The notes beneath the pieces were generated by a model. The model had not been told where the DNA came from. It saw nothing but the letters and a program-made list of their open reading frames with translations, and did not search any database. From contig CM070562.1 of assembly GCA_036346405.1 (NCBI GenBank), positions 98,172,284-98,236,283 on the forward strand: DNA of 64,000 bases. The letters run 5' to 3'. Positions within the stretch are counted from its first letter, which is position 1. The number at the start of each line of letters is the position of its first letter. Origin of the DNA: Phyllostachys edulis. Lineage: Eukaryota > Streptophyta > Magnoliopsida > Poales > Poaceae. The translations under genes were made by a program, and so were the position numbers. Positions 44,675 to 57,000 of the stretch are shown piece after piece.

Positions 44675-46192
44675 ATGACCTTCTCCCCGGTGCACCGCGC
44701 CCTCCTCTTGTCATTCCTCTGCGCCGGCGCCCTCGGTTCCTTGCCCCGCCATGGCGCTGGCGCCGCGGGGGAGGGGAGCTACATCACCGTCTCCACCGCC
44801 AGCTTCGCGTCGGGCTCGACGTGCCACGATCCCGGGCGAGGTAGTAGTGGCCTGCTTCTCTTGAGCTGTTTCGGTCTTCCTGCCGTTATACACGGGACCT
44901 TTCGAGAGTGCTGATTTCGTTCTCTGCGGTTAATTTCAGTCGCGCCGCAGCGGAACGGCACGTCGGCCGTGCTGCGGCTGACGCACCGGCACGGTCCGTG
45001 CAACCCGTCCTGGACGTCGTCGCAGAGGACGCCGTCCTTCTTGGACACGCTACGTGCGGACCAGAGACGCGCGGAGTACATAGAGAGGAGGATCTCGGGG
45101 GCCGGCAGAGCGCGCGCGCAGCGGCTGGGGAGTTCCAAGTCGGCGACGGTGCCGGCGAACTTGGGGTTCTCCATCGGCACGCTGCAGTACGTGGTGACGG
45201 TGAGCCTCGGCACGCCGGCCGTGGCTCAGACGGTGGAGGTGGACACGGGCAGCGATGTGTCGTGGGTGCAGTGCAAGCCGTGCCCCCTGCCCGCGTGCTA
45301 TGGCCAGAAGGACCCGCTCTTCGATCCCACCCAGTCGTCGTCCTACTCCGCCGTGCCGTGCGGCGCGGCCGCGTGCTCGGAGCTGGGGATCTACGCGTAC
45401 GGCTGCTCGGGCGCGCAGTGCGGGTACGTGGTCAGCTACGGCGACGGGTCCAGCACCACCGGCGTGTACAGCTCCGACACGCTGACGTTGACAGGGTCGG
45501 ACGCGCTGAAGGGGTTCCTCTTCGGCTGCGGCCACGCACAGGCGGGGCTGTTCAGCGGCGTCGACGGGCTCCTCGGCCTCGGCCGGCAGGAGCTCTCCCT
45601 GGTGTCGCAGGCGTCGAGCGCCTACGGCGGGGTCTTCTCCTACTGCCTCCCGCCGACGCAGACCACCACGGGGTACCTGACTCTGGGCGGGCCGAGCAGC
45701 ACGTCGGGGTTCTCCACGACGGCGCTGCTGTCGGCGTCGAACGCGCCGACGTTCTACATGGTGATGCTCTCCGGCATCAGCGTCGGCGGGCAGCAGCTGG
45801 GCATCTCGGCGTCGGTGTTCTCGGGGGGCACGGTGGTGGACACGGGAACGGTGGTCACGCGGCTGCCGCCCACGGCGTACGCAGCGCTGCGGTCGGCGTT
45901 CCGCAGCGCCATGGCCCCCTACGGTTACCCGACCGCGCCGGGGATCGGGATCCTGGACACGTGCTACAACTTCAACGGGTACGGAAGCGTGACGCTGCCG
46001 ACGGTGGCGCTGACGTTCAGCGGTGGCGCGACCATGAGTCTGCAGGCGTCGGGGATCCTGTCGAGCGGGTGCCTCGCGTTCGCGCCCAGCAGCGGCGACG
46101 GCAACGCGGCCATCCTCGGGAACGTGCAGCAGCGCTCGTTCGCGGTGCGCTTCGACGGCAGCACCGTCGGGTTCATGCCCGGTTCCTGCTGA
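44675..46192 (+). CDS. Pepsin-like aspartic protease (A1 family, nepenthesin/CND41-like)
   Basis: Exon 1 is 44675-44840 and exon 2 is 44940-46192; the 99-bp intron has GT-AG ends and the join keeps the frame, giving 472 residues. Residues 1 to about 30 form a signal peptide (hydrophobic ALLLSFLCAGALG). A propeptide with LRLTHRHGPCNP follows, typical of plant A1B proteases. The catalytic aspartates lie in VEVDTGSDVSWVQCKPC (about residue 157) and VVDTGTVVTRLPPTAY (about residue 356). Between them is the cysteine-rich nepenthesin-type insert (CKPCPLPACYGQ...CGAAACSELG) and the flap YGDGSSTTGVYSSDTL. The end GNVQQRSFAVRFDGSTVGF is also family-typical. It would be a secreted or apoplastic/vacuolar endopeptidase; related proteins act in defence and protein turnover. 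The very high GC and intact frame mark it as a functional host gene. Confidence 0.93.
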
Positions 46193-46960
46193 TCGAGCGA
46201 TTCATTAACTCGTAACTACTTACAATCGTATAGGAGTATAATTATACGTGTACCGTGTACGTACACGAAAACACGCACACGTACACACAGCATATCATAC
46301 ACGATGGTTAGTGGATGGAATACAGTTATAAACGAGCTAACCAGAGGCGTGCACGGGTTGACGCTTGGCACTCTCCGTTTGATTTTTTGTGTGTACTGTG
46401 CGCGGTCGATGACAAAATGAGCGACTGATGGTTACAACTTACAACTACAACTAGTGGAGAGTTAGGACGACGTGTGGGACCACCTTGCTCTGTTGATACC
46501 TGAGGCGCGCCAAAGCCATCGTGGATCCGTGGGTCCAAAGAAAAACAAGGACATTTTGTTTTCTTTTGTCAAGGATAATGCATGAGCAACATGGTGTTCA
46601 ATGGTTGTTAGCCGAACACCATCTTGAGAAAGTGCGCTACTTTGTGATTTTTTTCGACTACTAGAAAGACGCACACGCAAATATACCATTACACACATAT
46701 GCGCGAATGCACCCTTTATTGTGTAATGGACGACATATACGAACCTTCGAACGTTTACCACAAAGATAAATGTATATTGTGCCTTCTTTTATTAGAAATA
46801 CATTTTTATTGCTAGTGATAGTTTATGTTTTATTAGTAGGTGTGAATGCACAACAACACAAGATTGCTCGCAGGGCACGCACACAGAAAGAGGGGATCCG
46901 GTTTTAAACTGAGGACCTTCCTTTTGTTTGGGTACACACTAACAATTCAGAAATACATGT
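46193..46960. other. 3' flank of the protease gene, no gene seen
   Basis: It holds ACGTACAC-type alternating sequence (46240-46290) and AT-rich DNA. No coding sequence or complete transposon is recognised. Confidence 0.4.
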
Positions 46961-46964
46961 AAGT

Positions 46965-47506
46965 ATGTGCACTATCTCTTCTCGATCGGACGCTCCCTCT
47001 CCTGTCACGCCTCCCACAACAACTGCTCCCATGTTATTCTCCTTCCTCCTCCTATTCTCCCCGTTCTCTCCCTCCCCCTCCCAACCGAACACCATCGCCT
47101 CCTCCCACCCGCCGATGCCGCCGCTTCCTCTCCCCACGCGCCGGCATACAACCTCCACTCCCCGCCCCCCTCAGTCCTCGCCCCGTCGTCTCCCCCTCCC
47201 TACTCCTTCCCTCCCAGTCCGAGCCGCCTTCCAACCGATAACAAGGACAGGCAGGAGGAGAAAGGGCCGACCAAGCCGCCAGCCACGGCACACCAGCGGA
47301 CCCCGTCTTTCTCCTCCAACGGATCGAAGCCTGCAGATCTGAAGGACCTCATCGCCGGCCTCTACGGATCTCGGCCTCCCTCCACCCCTGACGCGGCAGA
47401 GGTGGGTACGCCAGATGATGATGATGACGACGAATTCGGAGATGACGGTTGGGAATTCTCGGAGGTGTCGTCCTCGCTCAGACCGCCACCATCCACGAAG
47501 TCGTAG
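46965..47506 (+). pseudogene. Proline-rich and acidic exon fragment of an unidentified host gene
   Basis: An open frame of about 180 codons has a Pro/Ser-rich start and then SKPADLKDLIAGLYGSRPPS, a run of seven Asp/Glu with EFGDDGWEFSEVSSS, and a stop at 47506. The motif DLKDLIAGLYG with an acidic GWEF stretch recalls plant synergin-like adaptor-binding proteins, but this is a weak recollection. There is no good ATG at the start; it looks like one internal exon plus leader. It directly precedes the RABH1-like pseudogene in the same orientation. Confidence 0.4.
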
Positions 47507-48096
47507 ACATCCACGCATCGGATCGGATCAGAGAGGAGCGTATCACTCGCGAGTCGCGTGAGAGAGGAAAGGGCAGGGTGAGAGCTTCGGGGAGGCACCC
47601 ACCTACACCACGGCTGCGAGCGAGCCAGAGAGCGAGATCCCCCTCCCCCTCCCGACCCGCTCGCCCGCCCATCAGATCCGATCCGATCCGATCTGATCTG
47701 ATCTCGCCGCCGCCCCCGCACGCCAGAGAAGGGAAGACAAGGAGGAGAGGAGATGGCTCCCGTGTCGGCCCTCGCCAAGTACAAGCTGGTGTTCCTGGGC
47801 GACGGTCCGTAAGAAGACCAAAGATCATCACCCGCTTCATGTACGACAAATTCGACAACACCTACCAGGTCGATTCGCCTTCCCCAATCCTGTGTCTATT
47901 TCATTTTTGATTTTGTCGTTTGCTCGTCTCGAGCCGGGGCTAGGGCTGGATCTGATCGAGTGATCGAACCAGATCCGACGCTAGTAGGTAGGTGGGGTTC
48001 GGTTTGATCTGCCTCGTGACGGGTGATTGGATCTGTCGATCAAGCGTCGCGACGTGTGGTCTAGCCGTTCTTGGTAAGCCAATCAGATTCTTTGCA

Positions 48097-48097
<1 letters not shown>

Positions 48098-48177
<80 letters not shown>
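48098..48177. repeat. (TA)n microsatellite
   Basis: About 40 uninterrupted TA units lie in intron 1 of the RABH1 pseudogene. Confidence 0.97.
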
Positions 48178-48180
<3 letters not shown>

Positions 48181-49064
48181 TTAAACGATGTAATGCTCAT
48201 GATCCCTAAGCGAGGAAGTGAATTGGCATGTCACGGTACATGTGTAATCACTATGATCTTATTTGAGGTATATTTTGGGGGTTTAGGGAGTGAGAATTTG
48301 TGGCGCGGTCGATGCTATCATTGGATCTTAGCGATGTTTGGTGAAAAATATGTCCGGGTGCTTGGGGGTTGGGGCCAAACTTTTGAGTGCATTGGCACAA
48401 TGATTGGGACGGGAATGTTCTGTTGCAGAATTGTAGGCGTTGGAATGTAGGGAACACAAACTAAGAGTTGTGTTAACGGCCTCTTACCATGTGAGCACGA
48501 ATTAACGTGACACCTCGGATCCCAATTTGATATGGAACCTTTGCCATTTCTAGGGCCTAACACTAGCCTGTTTTCACATAATTGTTATGACTTATGACCT
48601 AAAGACCTTCAAGGCAGTATGGAATAGATTGCACAATCTTAGTCTGAACTACTATTGTACTTCCTTCATATTTACATCTCCAATAGACATGTTGTTCCTG
48701 ATGAATGGTGATGGTTGGTACGCTATGTTGTATGGTTGTGAGAGTGATGATGGTGTTCTGATGCTTAAATTTTTTAACACCGTTCATGGAAGTAAAATAA
48801 AATAAAATGTTTGGTTTTATATAGTAATCTTGCTCAATTAATTGTCTTACATTTTGTTCTTTTGCAAACAGGCTACAATTGGTATTGACTTTCTATCGAA
48901 GACAATGTACCTTGAAGACGAATCGTGAGACTCCAACTCGTGTGACATCTTTACTACATGAATGACAAGTCGGTTCGTCCATTGGTGTACTGCTGATTGC
49001 TTGCCTTTATGATATGTATTTTCATACTATACTTTTCAGGGATACAACTGGTCAAGAAAGATTT

Positions 49065-49192
49065 AGGAGTTTAATTCCAAGCTACATTAGAGATTCTTTA
49101 ATTGTTGTTATTGTATATGATGTGATTCAGGAGTTTAATTCCAAGCTACATCAGAGATTCTTCAGTTGCTGTTATTGTATATGATGTTGCAA
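49065..49192 (+). repeat. 64-bp tandem duplication in RABH1 exon 3
   Basis: The segment from AGGAGTTTAATTCCAAGC to GTATATGATGTG occurs twice with a 64-bp period (starts 49065 and 49129) and a few substitutions. It shifts the reading frame. Confidence 0.88.
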
Positions 49193-50378
49193 GTATGCTC
49201 TCGCTCTCTCTCTCTCTCTAATTTTTTTTCATCAGCTGTTTCTAAACCCAAAACATGCAGCATAGAAAGAATTTCTTAAGCAAATTTTGATGTCAGATGT
49301 GCAAAAGCTACAATTTTGACTAGCAGATTCTTTCTTAGTTAATTTTAGATTAATACGATCGTTCCTGTCTTTCCTTTTCCCTTAGTTTTTCATTCATGCT
49401 GCAGGTAGGCAGTCTTTCTTAAACACTTCAAAGTGGATAGAGGAAGTCCACACTGAGAGGGGTAGTGATGTTATCATTGTGCTTGTTGGGAACAACACTG
49501 ACCTTGTTGACAAGAGGTGAGTGTGGTTCACATTGTTATCTGTTTCCTGTAGTTTATACTAGTTGTTTCGTTGGATGCTAGTGGTTGCACTTATCCCTTG
49601 GTTCTATGTGATGTCAGTTGTAGTTCTCCGGATGTCTTTTGTGTTGTTAGCCCTATATGTACGGGGTACCAAAATTTGTAGTTTGATTGTCTTATATAGG
49701 ACAGAACCGTATGATGCCTTAAGACATAGTGATACACATTTATTTGCACCATCATTGAATACTAGAGTAATTGAACACAAAAATCATGTCGACCAAAATC
49801 AACTAGCATTATTTGGTTTGTTTTACTTTAGAATTTTTAGTTGGATGCACCCCAAAGTTTGTGATCAGAAAAATGCATAAGAAAAGTTTGATAAGTATAA
49901 GAAAAGCCAGAACAATAAAGTAGTTAGTATAAGAAAAGTTTTAGCTACAGTTATTCATTTTTTCCAATGCCAAGGATTAGTCCATCTATACTTTGATTTG
50001 TGCTAGTGTATCACACCTATCAAAACTTGTGCCAGTGCATCAATCTGATTATTTGATGGTATGTGCCAGTGCATCACATTTTTAAGCAGTAGATATTCAT
50101 TAAGTTTCAACTGTACACCAGTCCTATGATGGCTGGTAACTGTTAGGTGGAGTGCTAATATAGGTTCAGCTCTACTTGACCTTGGAACTACATGCTGCAA
50201 TGGAGGTACTTTGCAAGACCATAAAAGGAAGAAACCCAAAAGCATATTACCAGAAAAAATTCTTCAAATAACAACATCACATGATATGTTTCAAATGCTC
50301 TAGATCACGAGATGGTAATTTCATTTAAATACTCCATGTAACGGCCAAAGCGGTATGATAGAATATTTGTTCATACAG

Positions 50379-50737
50379 TTTCATCTTTGGCAGTTGCTGT
50401 GTTCTTTCTTATCATCTGTCAGTCTGATTGGTTTGATTCTCTCGTAGGTAAATACAAAGCGATCGCAGTTGTTCTTAATGGCATAGAATTCGGCTTCCTC
50501 GGTTGCTTGAGCATGGTTTATACTTTTTCTACTAAAGTTTACACCATGAGAAGAAGTAGGCAGATTGCGAGGGCCTTTGTTTATGCTGCAGCCACCTTCC
50601 TACTCTCTTTTGTGCTGCGAACTCTAATATACTCGTGCGATGTGGGTCAAGCATTATCAATAGCTTCAAGACCCATCACATCTTGCATAATCGAAGTGCT
50701 TGGTGGCCTATTGCAATTTGCAACATACAAGCGATAA
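50379..50737 (+). pseudogene. Terminal exon of an unidentified membrane protein
   Basis: After an acceptor (CATACAG, 50372-50378) a frame of about 118 codons reads VAVFFLIICQSDWFDSLVGK, then AIAVVLNGIEFGFLGCLSMV, a basic loop MRRSRQIARAFV, and YAAATFLLSFVLRTLIYS and ITSCIIEVLGGLLQFATYKR, stop. Three or four hydrophobic segments suggest transmembrane helices. I do not recognise the family. No upstream exons of the same gene are visible; the preceding sequence belongs to the RABH1 pseudogene. It is probably a captured or displaced last exon. An AATAAA-like string lies near 50910. Confidence 0.45.
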
Positions 50738-50994
50738 AGGCGATGTAGCTTCAAAGGCTTCACATCCAAAGTTCTGTTTCTTTCAGATTTGTGATGTACA
50801 GAGTAAATCACGGTGGCGTTTGGGCTGCCAGAATCATGCCATGTGCTCCTGCCAAAATCTTCCGATGGATAACTAGATGTATGAAATGAATGTATCGTAT
50901 GTAACCTTTGAATAAAAAAAAAGACAAGAGACAATATCCCTCCTTGACTTTATTTTAGAAATGTTTGTACACAACAGACAACACAAAAGATTTA

Positions 50995-51190
50995 GGGTTA
51001 ATTCCTTATTTGCCATTGGAAGTTGGCGGGCTCCCCAAAATGCCATCGAAACATTGCTCATCCCTTTTTTGCCACTCCCGTGAGTTGACCGAGGACTTGG
51101 CCGTTGACTTGGACGCGAAAAGATGATTTTGCCCCTAAGTATGCTGAGATCTTTAGGGAATTGTTTGACATAGTAATATAGTTCCAAAAA
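50995..51190. mobile_element. One terminus of a MULE-like element or MITE
   Basis: The strings TTTGCCATTGGAAGTTGGCG, AAATGCCATCGAAAC and TTTTTTGCCACTCC are typical of a common grass MULE-like terminal sequence. No partner terminus was found on either side, so this is a remnant or solo end. Confidence 0.35.
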
Positions 51191-51274
51191 TTATAAATTT
51201 TTTAGGGGATGTTTTTGACATAGTGTAGATTATTGTTTAATTTTTATAGTGTTTTACTTGCCATATGTTTTTCT

Positions 51275-52887
51275 CTAAAAATATTTCAAGTTTCGGTTGT
51301 CAGAAGCAGTTGCATATCGATCGGCCATCTCAAAGAATTCGGCGATAATAGTGGGAGGATTCAAAGCGATATACTCCGTTATCCTTCTACTACGGACTCC
51401 TTGCTTGAAAGCCCTGATGACAGATGAGTTAGAAACTTCCGGAATTGAATTACGAACTTGACTAAAGCGCTTGATGAATTGGCGCAAGGTCTCGTGGTCG
51501 TTCTGTCTCATCCGGTGCAAGTCGTCCTCCTTTCCAGGGCGATTGTAGGTGCCTTGGAAGTTCGCCAGTAGAAGGTTGCAGAGGTGTTACCAAGAATAGA
51601 TCGACTCAAGTGGTTAGTTTAGTAACCACGATCGAGCAAACCCTTCGAGCACAGTTGGAAGGTAATTCACCATTACATGCTCTCCTCCTTCTGCTCGGAC
51701 AGCTGTTGTATAAATTTGAAGGAACTCGATGGGATTTTGGGATCCATTGAACTTCTCCATGTTCATTGGTCGAAAACGAGGTGGCTAGTGAACAGCTCGG
51801 AGGTCAGGCGAAAATGCCCGACATCCGGTAATGACTTCTTGACGCCTCCTTTGCAGGAAAGAAGGGTTGATATCACCAGATGATCATATTCGACGATACC
51901 TAGTAACAGGTTGACCCGACCTGTAGTAGGTCTCGGTCCTACGAGAAAAATACTCCTCGTATTCCATCTGCTGCTGCAGATTTCCATGTCGGAATGGTGA
52001 GCGATCACCTCTCCGAGGGGCTTGTTGATCATCAGACGTTCGAAAGACATTTCTCCGAGTAGGAGATCGATGCGACTCACCGTTGCACCGATTTCTACGC
52101 GGTGATATGTTCGAACGACTGGTAGCTGAAGAAGTCGTATTGCTACGACTTCCTGAATGATGTCGGCGATGTGCTTCCAGTCTTGCCATCGTATTCCGAA
52201 GCCTTTGTGCGATCTCTTCGACGAAGAGGTCATAGCCTGGCGCTCGGGCGAGCTCTCGAGTAGGGTTTTCAAGCAAGTCGTTGATGTGCTGGAGCTCTTG
52301 AGCTTCCTCTGACTGATATTGGATGCGCCCAGGCAGATTTTTCTGTACTGCAATCTTCTTCCGTCGAATAGCCTCAAGATCTTCCATATCAGATCCTTGA
52401 GACTGTCTCAATGGAGTGCGAGTATGTCGAGGATTTCCCTCGCGCTCATCAAAGTGTTGGTTCTGTCCGTCACCGGTGGTGCCCTTGCCATTGCCACGAG
52501 GGGGCGCAGTGCGTGATCTTCGGGGAGTGTCCCTAGCTCGGTCTCTAGAAAAGTGACCTTGATCTGAGGGAAGGACGAAGACCTCCTGTTGATGATTCTC
52601 ACTTGTGCTCGAGGCCTCCCCGCTTGAGGAGTAGTTGAGAGACACCATTTGGCGACTTGGAATAATCCCCTCCAGGAAGGGGAACTCTGGGTTATAACCG
52701 TCTTCGTCCGCAGGTGTGATCTGCGGAGAGATGATCGAATTTGCAGGAAAAGCATGCTTGATCCCGCTCTCTCTGGAGATATCCGGAGAGAGAGGACCAC
52801 CAGATGCTGGTGAAGTCCTGGAATTGTGGCTTCCAGAACTTGTCTCACCAAGTCGGACCGCCTTAGGGGGACTTGAACACTTGGAGG
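51275..52887 (-). pseudogene. gag of a Tat-lineage element, reverse orientation, joined to a truncated LTR
   Basis: On the minus strand the gag N-terminal region (from 52887, TSENHQQEVFVLPSDQGHFS) runs through QHINDLLENPTRELARAPGY, a frameshift near 51890, then HRMRQNDHETLRQFIKRFSQ and VRNSIPEVSNSSVIRAFKQG, where it is cut at about 51275. It is the same protein as at 8550-10420 and has a longer uninterrupted frame (52648-51884). At 52887/52888 it is fused to an LTR that lacks its last about 130 bp, the PBS and the gag start. Confidence 0.82.
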
Positions 52888-53554
52888 AAAAACCCTACTC
52901 CTATGTGTGTATGGTATTGAGTGTGTCTCGTACAATCGGGAGAAAAGACTAAGGCTATTACAGAAGATAGTGTCTAACTGTCTTCCTGATTGCTTGTTGT
53001 CTTCTCCGATCGCCCTCCTTCCCCTCTTGATCGCTGCCTTTATATAGTCGTGAAGGAGTAGCCGTTTTATCCTGGTGAAGAGGTGCCTCATCAAATCCAG
53101 TAACGGGCGTATGTTTGTAGTAATCATCGGAGTGTTCACCCTTTCACGCCGCCTGGCAGTTGCTTATCAGAGATAATGGGGTATTACGTGCTATTACTTC
53201 AGAGAGTGTAACAGATATTGACCGCTGATTCCTTAATTAATTGGACCCACTCGTCTCAGAGGTTTTATTGATCATAAGGTAGTCAGAGGTGACACGGTCG
53301 TCGAGAAGAGCTTACGACCATGGGGTAGTCGAGAATAACTTACGATCGGATAGTGATCGAGAAGAACTTACGACCATAAGGTAGTCGTAGCAAGACTTAC
53401 GACTATGGGGGTGGTCGTAGAAGAACTTACGACCACCTGGTAGGCTTCTCCCTTGTAAATATAAGGGGTATATCTAGGGACCACATGACATTATATTTAC
53501 CCATAATAAGAATTATAGATAAAAGATAAAATAAGGATTATTAGATCCTCGTCA
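52888..53554 (-). repeat. Shared middle LTR of the composite Tat element, truncated
   Basis: It matches 59021-59688. The outer edge is GATCCTCGTCA at 53554 beside a PPT (complement of a C-run at 53559-53575). The inner edge lacks the first about 130 bp of the other copy. It contains GTCGTA...TACGAC units (53280-53450). Confidence 0.82.
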
Positions 53555-54013
53555 TCTAGCCCCCCCCACCCCCCAGCTTCAAGTGAAAGTAACTTACTTG
53601 ATTAAGGAGTCGTAGATGGTCCTATGACCACGAGAAGGTTGTGAAAATATGGTCGAAGGAAAAACTCTTCGACATTTGTACACTACTTTGACCAGAAATA
53701 TACTTGGTCAAGAAGGTTGCTTACGACTACCAAATAGTCGTAGAGAACTTTTTCGACTATGAAGTGGTCATAGTATGGTAATCGGAAGTAAAACTTTTCT
53801 GATTGATATTTCATTTGGCCAGAAAGACTTGGCCAAGAAAGTAATTTTGCTTGAGGTGTAAAAACGAACCTGATTTTTCATGGGCAGACAAACTTAGAGA
53901 ATCGCAGCCGTCTCTTATATGTCTGTTTGTTCGAGCGGTTCCCGAAACGGTGGCAACCCTTGGATTTCCACCCCTTCAGCCCAAGCATACGGTTATAAAT
54001 ACTTGCCGGGGGG

Positions 54014-57000
54014 GTGAGACTTGAGTTTCTACTTTTCCCTAAATCGCTCCTGCTGTTCATCGAGTTCTTGCCTTTTCCGCTGTCAACCCAATCGTGCCTT
54101 CTCCTAAGACCTTCCTTAATCCAAAACCTCCCCCTTCTGAGAGAGATAGCTGGAACAGTTTCTGAGTGGGCCGAGTCGGAGATGGATGCGGTGAAGATTC
54201 AAGCCTTGGTCGTCGCCGGGAAGATTCCAGAGAAGGTTTTTGTGAAGTGGATTGCGGCGGTTGGACAGCATTGGTCGTCGGGGGAGATTGGGCAAATCCC
54301 CGTCTTCCAAGCATATTGTGAGTGTGGCCTTCGATTGCCTGCTCACCCCTTTCTCACACTCGTACTCAAGCACTTTGGGGTGGAATTAGTGAACCTCGAT
54401 CCTAATTCCATCACTATGCTAAGTGTATTCGTGTATCTGTGTGAGGCATACCTGGGAATTCCAGCAGACCTCGAGCTCTTTCAATATTTCTATGGAATGG
54501 CTTGACAATCTGGGATTGTTGGGAGTTGTGGTCTGAAGCTCCATGACGGAAAGTCGAAGGAGTATATTCAGATGTTTACCCGGTCTTCGTGGCCGGGATG
54601 GAGGAAGAGGTGGTTTTACTGGAAAATCACCCAAGATGACAGCCTTACTTTCGCGGGGAAGGCTGCCGAAAAGAATTATTCCTGGGATTCGACTCCTAGG
54701 GATCTTGGTCGGATTGCTCCCTATATTCAAGCCATCAAGGACTTGAAAGAGGAGGGACTGACCGGATGGCATGTGGTGAAGGATTTCATCACACGTCGAA
54801 TTATCCCTTTGAAGAAACGAGTACCTCCTATGTGGAGGTACACGGGGCCAAAAGACCTGACCAGGGACTACGAGGCGGGTAAGTGAATCTTCGACTTAGC
54901 TCTCGGTTTGGTCTTTCTCTAAAATGGTCTAATGAATGTCATATTTGTTTGCACAGATCTTTCACAAGCAGAGATCGACGTTCGAGTCAAACTTGTTTGT
55001 GAGAAATCTTCGCCACCTGGAGTGGCGGTTCCTCAAATCCTTGCGGTTTTATCCACAGAAGAGAAGATGGAGCGCCTAAAGGTAATCAAGGGTTGATTTT
55101 ATCCTTAGGACTTTAGAGTCGTAGAAAGACTTACGACTGGTTGTTTGTCGTAGAAATTATGACTTGGTAGTGATCGTAGAAGACCTTACGATCAAAGAAA
55201 TATCGTAGAAAAACTTACGACTAGATACTGGTCGTAGAAAATCTTACGACTGGTCAGTAATACTTTTCTGTTTTTCTTACAGAAAGTAGGCATGGAAAAC
55301 CATCAGGACGACCAAGAGGTCAAACTGATAACCATTGGCGTAGGGATGACAGCGGAAAAAAGTCCAGCTCCTCCGTGTAAGAAGCGTCGACTAGTGAAAG
55401 TCGCCGACAAGGGAGGAGCAGGCTCAAGTTCTTTTATTTCGACCAAATCTTCTACAAAATCTGCTGCAGACAAGGCCGCAGCCCGGCCGTGGAGGTCAAA
55501 GTCAGCTGGTCAAGAGATCGGCGGCGAACCTCTTAAGCGTAAAGCCCACAAGGCCAAGGTACCCTTCTATTATGACAAGAAAACTTTCGCAGTTTCTGCC
55601 TCTCCTGGTTTTGTTAAGCAACTAGAAAAGGAGAACTTGAAGGACTTTATGTCTTTTGTGAAGGACAATGCTGATCCAGCAGAGCCTACGGTCGAGGGTA
55701 GCGCTGCTCTTGGAGTGGTCGAGACTGATCTCGGCCATCCGGAAAGTCAGGAGACCAGAGAGATGACTCCTGTTCAAAATCCACGACCAGACATGGTCGT
55801 GGCCGAGCCCATTCTTCAACTTGAACTCCAGCCAGACGTGGTCGTAGAAAAGAAGTCGAAGAAATCTTTCGTTGGGAAGGTGACTCCTAAGTTCCTGGTT
55901 AGGTCCAGGGTGCAGAGGTATGTGAAAAAGACTAAAATGTAAAAACAGCATTTACCTTTGGTTTTTCACAACTTAACGTGCTTTCCTTTTATTGCTCTTA
56001 GCCCGACTCCTTCAGCCCCTGAGAATGCTTCTATTGAGAAGCTCGTTGCCACTTCTCCAGCGGATGGAGAGACGACAATGAGAGTAGTCGAAGGATCACC
56101 TACTGCCCGAGTGGCGGAGGAAGTCATGGCTTCTGAAGTGGTTACTACAACCATTGAGTTAGTTGCTACGACCGCTGAGGTGGTCGTGGAGATAGTAAAG
56201 GCAGCGGTAGAAGCCTCTGGCTAGGGTGGTGATGTACCCGACCACTGTGCCAGGAAGAAAGTCGTTGCAGACGTACCTCTCGGTTTCCAAAGAGAAACTG
56301 TAGTTACAGAATCAGAAGACGAGGAGTACTTCAACTTCTGTGCTGATTTCTTTGGGCCTGCTTCCATCGTGGGGTCTTCTGCTTTTAGATCTCGCGATCG
56401 AGTCCCTCATCCCAAAGATATTCCCAACAGAGGGGAAATTTTTGACAACAAAGATATTCCCAACAGAGGGGAAATTTTTGACAACGAGCGTCTCGGGAAG
56501 GTTTGGTGGGATCAAGTCGCAAAGATAGATAAGCTGAAGTGTCCAACGATGGTTTTCTCGATGTTTGCTCGGACAACCATGAATGTAAGCATTTAAGGAT
56601 ACTTATATGTGTGGCCTTCCCTTGCTTCTTACTGTCTTTCTTTTTGCAGAAAGCTCTGGAACAAATTGTCACTGTTGGTGAATATCACCGACAACTTATA
56701 GAGCTACGACAGGAAAAAGCAGAACTCTACGAATAGGCAGAGAGGTGGTAAGTCACTGTTATTCATAGTCGTTTTAGGGTTTGACTACTTATACAGTGCT
56801 TATGAGGTTTGTCGTGGAAAAACTCACGACTAGTCTAGTCATAGAAAGACTTACGACCAGTTAGATAGTGCTCATGTCTACTTTTAACCTTTACAGGTTA
56901 AATAGCGATGAAAAGACTCTGGCCGACTCGCTCGATTATGAAAAAGAGGAGTCGAGAAAGCTAGGGGAAGAGATAGAAGACCTCTTGAAGAAGCTTCAGG

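Larger units (their letters stand above)
47753..49516 (+). pseudogene. RABH1 (Rab6-like) small GTPase pseudogene, introns retained
   Basis: Exon 1 (47753-47868) reads MAPVSALAKYKLVFLGD and then, where the GTP-binding P-loop (GxxxxGKT) should be, has a frameshift and TAA at 47810-47812. Downstream ITRFMYDKFDNTYQ is recognisable in another frame. Exon 2 (from 48872) gives ATIGIDFLSKTMYLED and a TGA. Exon 3 (from 49040) gives DTTGQERFRSLIPSYIRD with the usual DTAGQE altered, and a 64-bp internal duplication. Exon 4 (49405-49516) gives RQSFLNTSKWIEEVHTERGS and VGNNTDLVDKR, where the guanine-binding NKxD motif is NNTD. Rab6/RABH1 proteins act in Golgi traffic. The C-terminal exon with its prenylated cysteines is missing. 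Retained introns show that it came from DNA, not from mRNA. Confidence 0.9.

Noticed and set aside
44908..46215. 435-residue plus-strand frame overlapping the aspartic protease
   Set aside because: Its composition is Arg/Gly/Ala-rich with no domain, and it overlaps the intact protease frame.
47992..48450. ORF spanning the TA microsatellite
   Set aside because: It encodes a long Ile-Tyr run from the TA repeat and lies in an intron of the RABH1 pseudogene.
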